A DNA stretch of 57,792 nucleotides, from the NCBI RefSeq assembly GCF_000169175.1, contig NZ_AAWS01000057.1, forward strand, positions 1-57,792, in the 5' to 3' direction. The DNA comes from Microscilla marina ATCC 23134. Lineage in GTDB: Bacteria > Bacteroidota > Bacteroidia > Cytophagales > Microscillaceae. The first letter of the stretch is position 1, and every line of letters starts with the position of its first letter. This document shows, one piece after another, positions 53,497-57,792 of this stretch. Below the pieces are notes generated by a model. It was not told the origin of the DNA. It saw nothing but the letters and a program-made list of their open reading frames with translations, and made no database searches. The position numbers were made by a program, and so were the translations under genes.

Positions 53497-53934
53497 ATGA
53501 TGACTATGACAAATCAAGGATATTCGGGAACTCCATTGGTAAAAAAGCTCGGCATTAAGTCTGGGTTTCGAATGTATGGCTATCAGTTGCCACAAGATTA
53601 TTTTCATTGGTTTGACAGCCTGCCCGAAGACCTCCACCTTTTGCCCGAAGAACCATTTGAAGATATACTGGCTGAATCGCTGGATTTCGTGCATGCGTTC
53701 GTCACAGAAAAAAAAACACTCGAAGAAATACTGCCTTTGGTGAAAACCAAAATAAAAAAGAATGGCATGGTATGGGTATCGTGGCCTAAGAAAGCCTCTA
53801 AGGTAGTGACTGATCTCGATAGCCACTTGGTGCGTACATACGGGCTTGAGTGTGGGTTGGTAGACGTAAAGGTGGCAGCTGTAAACGAGGTATGGTCGGC
53901 AATTAAGTTGATGTACCGGGTAAAAGACCGCTAA
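53497..53934 (+). CDS. DUF3052 family protein
   Basis: 145 residues; starts at 53497, 53500 or 53506 are all possible (MMTMTNQGYSG). The family opening GYSGTPLVKKLGIKSG is present, followed by YQLPQDYFHWFDSLPED, a middle FVTEKKTLEEILPLVKTKIKKNGMVWVSWPKK, and the end CGLVDVKVAAVNEVWSAIKLMYRVKDR. The fold is probably Rossmann-like alpha/beta; the function is unknown. TATCTTTC at 53479-53486 is one base off a -7 box. Confidence 0.82.
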   Translation: MMTMTNQGYSGTPLVKKLGIKSGFRMYGYQLPQDYFHWFDSLPEDLHLLPEEPFEDILAESLDFVHAFVTEKKTLEEILPLVKTKIKKNGMVWVSWPKKASKVVTDLDSHLVRTYGLECGLVDVKVAAVNEVWSAIKLMYRVKDR

Positions 53935-53943
53935 AAAAAGTTT

Positions 53944-53992
53944 GAGTCTGCGTTTAGGCGAAACGAAAAAAACAAGCTCCTGGAGCAGACTC
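53944..53992 (+). terminator. Hairpin between converging DUF3052 and CDGSH genes
   Basis: GAGTCTGC (53944-53951) pairs with GCAGACTC (53985-53992); an inner palindrome GCTCCTGGAGC lies at 53976-53986. No U-tract, so termination is only probable. Confidence 0.45.
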
Positions 53993-54010
53993 AGAAATAA
54001 ATAGGGTTAC

Positions 54011-54250
54011 TTATAGTTTGGAGTGAGATCCGTCACACAAAGGCTGCCCATTGGTGTGTTTGCAACCACAAAAATAGACCGTTTTGTCTTCGTCAAATGA
54101 TTGTTTGTGTGGGGTAAACTCAGAACCTTTGTGTTTTCCGTCACAAAAGGGTTGATTGGCGCTCTCTCCACAACTACACCAGAAGTAATTCTTGCCAGCC
54201 ACTACATCTACAGCATAAGGGGTTTTTTGAGCAATTTTTGGATTAGCCAT
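54011..54250 (-). CDS. Double CDGSH iron-sulfur protein
   Basis: 79 residues with two CDGSH domains, each able to bind one 2Fe-2S cluster by 3 Cys and 1 His: CSCGESANQPFCDGKH near residues 25-40, and CGCKHTNGQPLCDGSH near 61-76. This is the mitoNEET/Miner2-like tandem type. Cytoplasmic. It is likely an electron- or cluster-transfer protein; no specific partner is adjacent. Confidence 0.92.
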   Translation of the reverse strand: MANPKIAQKTPYAVDVVAGKNYFWCSCGESANQPFCDGKHKGSEFTPHKQSFDEDKTVYFCGCKHTNGQPLCDGSHSKL

Positions 54251-54600
54251 AATAATAGATATTGTTTTAAATTTAATTGAACATTGGTTACAGCGATAAC
54301 CCCTAAGCCAGCTAAATAGTTACTGAATAAAGATATTTAGAATTAGAAAAAATCTAAATAAGACAATACCGGTAAATGCCACCATTTTATACTGCTAATG
54401 GGTTGTTTTTCAGGTGCATTTTTGCAAACCATAGTATAAAGATGTTATTTTGATGTTTGACACCAATTTGAAACGAAAAGTCCACTTTTATTCTTCATCT
54501 ACCCTGGTTTATCTGGGCATTTGCTGTGCAAAATCAAATGACCTGTGCAGCGAATGATTTGCTGCAGCAGGACTTTTCAACTTTTTTGAAAACTATACGA
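54251..54600. other. Intergenic stretch, no gene seen
   Basis: 350 bases between the CDGSH gene and the acylase gene. AT-rich, no repeat match, no clear promoter box. Confidence 0.35.
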
Positions 54601-57081
54601 ATGAAGATATTTCGCTTTGTAATTCTTTTTTCTTTTACGTTGGCACTTACTTATGTGCTCAATAGTAAATTTGAGAATACTCCTTGGCAAAAAGTGAATC
54701 AAATGCCTGCCTTGGGGAAATTTTTCAATCCTTTTGAAGGTTTTTGGCAAAATGCCGAGTCTAAAAAAGTAAGCGAGAAAGTTGACTTGCAAATACCTGG
54801 TTTGCACGACAAGGTAGAGGTTGTGATAGATGATCGGATGGTACCGCATATTTTTGCCCAAAACAACCACGACTTATACATGGCGCAAGGCTACATTACA
54901 GCACGGTTTCGTTTATGGCAGATGGAGTTTCAAACTTATGCTGCTGCAGGCAAATTGTCTGAAATACTGGGAGCAAAATACATCAACTACGATCGGTACC
55001 AACGTCGTATTGGGATGTTGTATGCCGCCGAAGTAGCGGTCAAAGAAATGATGGAAAACGAAACTTCTCGCGTGGTAGTAACTGCCTACAGCAAAGGAGT
55101 AAATGCCTACATTCAACAGTTAGAACCCAAAGACCTCCCCCTTGAGTATAAGTTGCTGAGCTATACACCCCAACCCTGGAGCCCACTTAAAACTGCTTTG
55201 CTGCTAAAATATATGGCTAAAACACTGACCATGCGTAGCCATGAACTGGAAATGACCAATGCATTGCAAAAACATGGCAAAGCAGTGATAGATGAGTTGT
55301 TTCCCAATTACCCACTTCGTCATGATCCCATCATTCCGGCAGGTACCAAATGGAACTTCAAAGAATTGAAAATACCCAAACAACCCACCAAATATGTACC
55401 CGAAGATTTGCATAAACAATTGATGGAGAAACGATTGACTGAAAAACAAGCGGCAGGAGTTGGTAGTAACAATTGGGCCATTAGTGGTGATAGATCGGCC
55501 ACTGGTTATCCTATACTTGCCAACGACCCTCACCTAAAACTCAATTTGCCTTCTATTTGGTTTGAGGTACAATTGGTAAACCCCAATGTAAATGTGTATG
55601 GGGTGAGCTTGCCAGGTACACCTTGTGTTGCGATTGGGTTTAACGAGCAGGCAAGCTGGGGAGTAACCAATACTGCGGCTGATGTGATTGATTTTTATCA
55701 GATCAATTTTAAGGATAGCACTTTACGTGAATATTATTACGACGATAAATGGAAGACTACTACCCTGAGGATAGATACAATTAAGGTGAAAAACAAATCA
55801 ACAGTTTACGATTCTATCTATTTTACACATTATGGACCAGTAGTGCTTAAGCCAGGTGAAAAACATTTTTATGGTACCAGAGGGCTTACCCACCCTGGCT
55901 TGGCCATGCGTTGGCTTGCTCACGACCCTTCCAACGAGTTGCTGGCTTTTTATCAGCTCAACCGGGCAAAAAGTTACCGCGATTACACCAAAGCATTGGC
56001 TGGTTATGCTTGCCCTGCCCAAAACTTTGTATTTGCCAACAACCAAAAAAATATTGCCATTACTCCCAAGGGAAAGTTTCCGATTAGATGGAAAGAACAA
56101 GGCAAGTTTATTTTAGATGGGTCAAACCCCGACCACGAATGGCAAGGCTGGATTCCTAATAAGTACAACCCTACCATCAAGAACCCTGAAAGAGGTTTTG
56201 TAAGCTCTGCCAATCAGTTTCCGGTAGATACGCTTTACCCTTATTACCTGCATTGGAGCTATGCCACTTATGAGCGAGGCATGCGAATTAATGAGCAATT
56301 GGCACAAATGAAAAAAGCTACCCCCGATAGTCTGATTGCCTTGCAAAACGACAATTTGAACCTGAGAGCAAGAGACTTATTACCTGAAATGCTCAAGCAT
56401 ATAGATGTAGCCCAACAAAAAGGCTTGTATAAAGATGTTTTTGATAAAATCAAGGCTTGGGATTATCAGCAGGTAAGCAAGGCGGTAGGTCCTACGGTGT
56501 TTAGGTATTGGTGGAGGTATTTGTACCAGGCTATTTGGGAAGACAATTTTCCTGCTGATAGCATGATGATTTACCCAAAGGCAGACAAGACTGGAGATTT
56601 AATTTTGCTCAATGACTCTATTCCTTCCCGGTGGTTTGACAATGTAAGAACTACTCAGATAAAAGAAACGCTGGGCGATTTGGTAAACAGTAGCTTTAAG
56701 CAAGCCGTTGACTCTTTGAAAAAATACTATGGAAACAAAGTAACGGACTGGACTTGGGCTAAAGAAAAAACAACGACACTTTTGCACCTTGCTCGTTTGA
56801 AACCTTTTAGTGTATTGAACCTGCCCACCAATGGAGGTGCCCGCATTGTAAACGCTACCACCGAAAGAACTGGTCCTTCATGGCGCATGGTAGTAGCTCT
56901 AGGCAAAAGACCTAAAGCTTATGGTATTTATCCTGGAGGGCAATCTGGTAACCCCGGAAGTTTTTATTATGATAATTTTATCAAAGATTGGCAAAAAGGC
57001 AAACTGAAGCGCTTAATATATATGCAAAGCTACAAAGAAAGTGGCAAACGACTGAAAGTAAGAATGACCCTAAATAAATAG
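54601..57081 (+). CDS. Penicillin acylase (Ntn hydrolase) family protein
   Basis: 826 residues from ATG 54601 (MKIFRFVILFSFTLAL, signal peptide or anchor); an in-frame upstream start at 54526 would add 25 residues before it. The precursor is cut by itself at the new N-terminal nucleophile: VGSNNWAISG, with Ser289 as catalytic residue after Gly288. Further markers are NDPHLKLNLPSIWFEV just after it, IGFNEQASWGVTNTAAD near 340-356 and the later RPKAYGIYPGGQSGNPGSFYY. The predicted spacer between alpha and beta chains precedes residue 289. Such enzymes hydrolyse amide-linked acyl chains, including penicillins, acyl-homoserine lactones and other N-acyl compounds; specificity cannot be read from sequence. 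Periplasmic. Confidence 0.92.
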   Translation: MKIFRFVILFSFTLALTYVLNSKFENTPWQKVNQMPALGKFFNPFEGFWQNAESKKVSEKVDLQIPGLHDKVEVVIDDRMVPHIFAQNNHDLYMAQGYITARFRLWQMEFQTYAAAGKLSEILGAKYINYDRYQRRIGMLYAAEVAVKEMMENETSRVVVTAYSKGVNAYIQQLEPKDLPLEYKLLSYTPQPWSPLKTALLLKYMAKTLTMRSHELEMTNALQKHGKAVIDELFPNYPLRHDPIIPAGTKWNFKELKIPKQPTKYVPEDLHKQLMEKRLTEKQAAGVGSNNWAISGDRSATGYPILANDPHLKLNLPSIWFEVQLVNPNVNVYGVSLPGTPCVAIGFNEQASWGVTNTAADVIDFYQINFKDSTLREYYYDDKWKTTTLRIDTIKVKNKSTVYDSIYFTHYGPVVLKPGEKHFYGTRGLTHPGLAMRWLAHDPSNELLAFYQLNRAKSYRDYTKALAGYACPAQNFVFANNQKNIAITPKGKFPIRWKEQGKFILDGSNPDHEWQGWIPNKYNPTIKNPERGFVSSANQFPVDTLYPYYLHWSYATYERGMRINEQLAQMKKATPDSLIALQNDNLNLRARDLLPEMLKHIDVAQQKGLYKDVFDKIKAWDYQQVSKAVGPTVFRYWWRYLYQAIWEDNFPADSMMIYPKADKTGDLILLNDSIPSRWFDNVRTTQIKETLGDLVNSSFKQAVDSLKKYYGNKVTDWTWAKEKTTTLLHLARLKPFSVLNLPTNGGARIVNATTERTGPSWRMVVALGKRPKAYGIYPGGQSGNPGSFYYDNFIKDWQKGKLKRLIYMQSYKESGKRLKVRMTLNK

Positions 57082-57318
57082 TTTTGAGCGATAGTACTTG
57101 AGAGTTCTATAAAATAAAGTTATCTTTAGGTAGGCTTATCTGGCAAACAATTGGGTATTTGATTGACCCAAAAAGTGAATTGCAAGATGAAGGCATAAGG
57201 TGTTTGGTCTTGAAGTAATATTAAGCGAAAGAATAGCGTTGAAGAAACATATAGTTTGCTTGTACCTTGGTACAGTGGTATATAAGACCTGCATTCACAA
57301 AGCAAAAAATTTGAAGAG

Positions 57319-57792
57319 ATGAAAAAGTATCTTGTTTTTTTTTACATCAGCATACTCATATCCTGCAGTTGTTTTGAGTTACACGCCCAGAAACAGGTCG
57401 CAGTAAAAGGTTTTATTGTAGATAAAAAAGGCAAGGCACTTCAGAATATAGACATTAGAGACTTTAATGGAAATCACATTACGTTTACCGATTTTAAGGG
57501 GTATTTTCAGTTTTTATACGCCAACGAACTTGTCTTTGAGTTACCTTTTCAGGTAAAACAAGACGATAAACCTCCCTACACATTTAAGTATTCGGGCAAA
57601 GAATTGACCCTGCAAATTACCAACAAAGGGTTGGTAGATATTACCGGAAAAAAACTGGTCATAATAAAGAAAGATACTACCAAAACCACCGATACCAGCC
57701 AAAAAACTACTCCTCCTGTTTCTTTACCTGTGGTAACAAAGAAAATAGAAAAAGATGCTCCTTCTGTAGTAAAAATAAAAAGCTATCGCAGC
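57319..57792 (+). CDS. Exported protein with carboxypeptidase-regulatory-like domain (3' partial)
   Basis: The first 158 codons from ATG 57319 run to the window edge without a stop. Signal peptide about 1-24 (YLVFFYISILISCSCF, then HAQ). The segment VAVKGFIVDKKGKALQNID, then ITFTDFKGYFQFLY is the CarboxypepD_reg-like beta-sandwich that often opens TonB-dependent receptors or envelope proteins. A Thr/Lys/Pro-rich linker follows. Its real length and function lie outside the window. Confidence 0.75.
   Translation, partial: MKKYLVFFYISILISCSCFELHAQKQVAVKGFIVDKKGKALQNIDIRDFNGNHITFTDFKGYFQFLYANELVFELPFQVKQDDKPPYTFKYSGKELTLQITNKGLVDITGKKLVIIKKDTTKTTDTSQKTTPPVSLPVVTKKIEKDAPSVVKIKSYRS

Noticed and set aside
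1-57792. tRNA or rRNA genes
   Set aside because: No cloverleaf-like sequence with a TTCGA loop flanked by matching arms, and no rRNA stretch, was found in the gaps by eye; a tRNAscan-SE run would be decisive.

Overview
The window looks like chromosome of a marine Bacteroidota of the order Cytophagales; Microscilla marina or a close relative is my best guess, but it rests on gene content and not on a search. Supporting signs are AT-rich DNA, -7 boxes of the TAnnTTTG type, almost no Shine-Dalgarno sequences, a type IX-style C-terminal domain on a lamin-tail surface protein, LytS/LytR-type two-component genes, beta-propeller and TPR sensor proteins, and the Bacteroidota form of the arginine pathway (argF'-argB-argE-argH). 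I see no tRNA, rRNA, CRISPR array, transposase or phage gene.

Layout. 1-4 kb: a non-specific nuclease (5' end cut off), lipoate-protein ligase, an exported pirin and an AraC regulator. 4.3-6 kb: the translation operon infC-rpmI-rplT on the minus strand; infC begins at an ATT codon behind an AGGAGG, and a hairpin with a U-tract separates it from rpmI. 6.2-10.5 kb: two paralogous coiled-coil envelope proteins, a TerB-like protein, a DUF493 protein and a TPR protein. 11-25.6 kb: four membrane-anchored SpoIIE/PP2C-type phosphatases (one with a propeller sensor, three in tandem with TPR sensors), with pdhA, recF and an AraC regulator between them. 25.6-28 kb: a DinB-like protein, a PEBP-like protein and an AraC regulator. 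28.1-33 kb: the arginine operon, whose gaps hold arrays of an AATTCGTAATT repeat. 33.6-38.6 kb: a STAS/SEC14-like protein, a SUKH-like protein, a DUF4097 protein, a LytS/LytR pair and a secreted HExxH peptidase. 38.7-57.8 kb: a 1217-residue surface protein, an iodotyrosine deiodinase homologue, a propeller protein with no output domain, a short ParC, PCD and DUF721 proteins, an exported methyltransferase, an ankyrin protein, DUF3052 and CDGSH proteins, a penicillin acylase, and the start of another exported protein.

How the parts work together. The clearest theme is signalling at the envelope: the four phosphatases share periplasmic sensor - membrane helix - coiled coil - cytoplasmic PP2C. 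The tandem trio has grown by unequal recombination, visible as a 249-base identical block at the two gene junctions. No cognate switch kinase is present, though a STAS/SEC14-like protein lies at 33.6 kb.

The second theme is non-coding. At least four repeat families fill the gaps: MITE-like elements with CTTAGGAAT ends (10.9, 14.6, 33.1 kb); hairpin units in a tandem array at 52.3-52.9 kb with relatives at 44.7 and 4.1 kb, whose stems change on both arms; the arginine-operon arrays; and an inverted pair at 42.6 and 52.1 kb, one copy of which carries two related inserts of about 30 bases. These are the best candidates for something undescribed.
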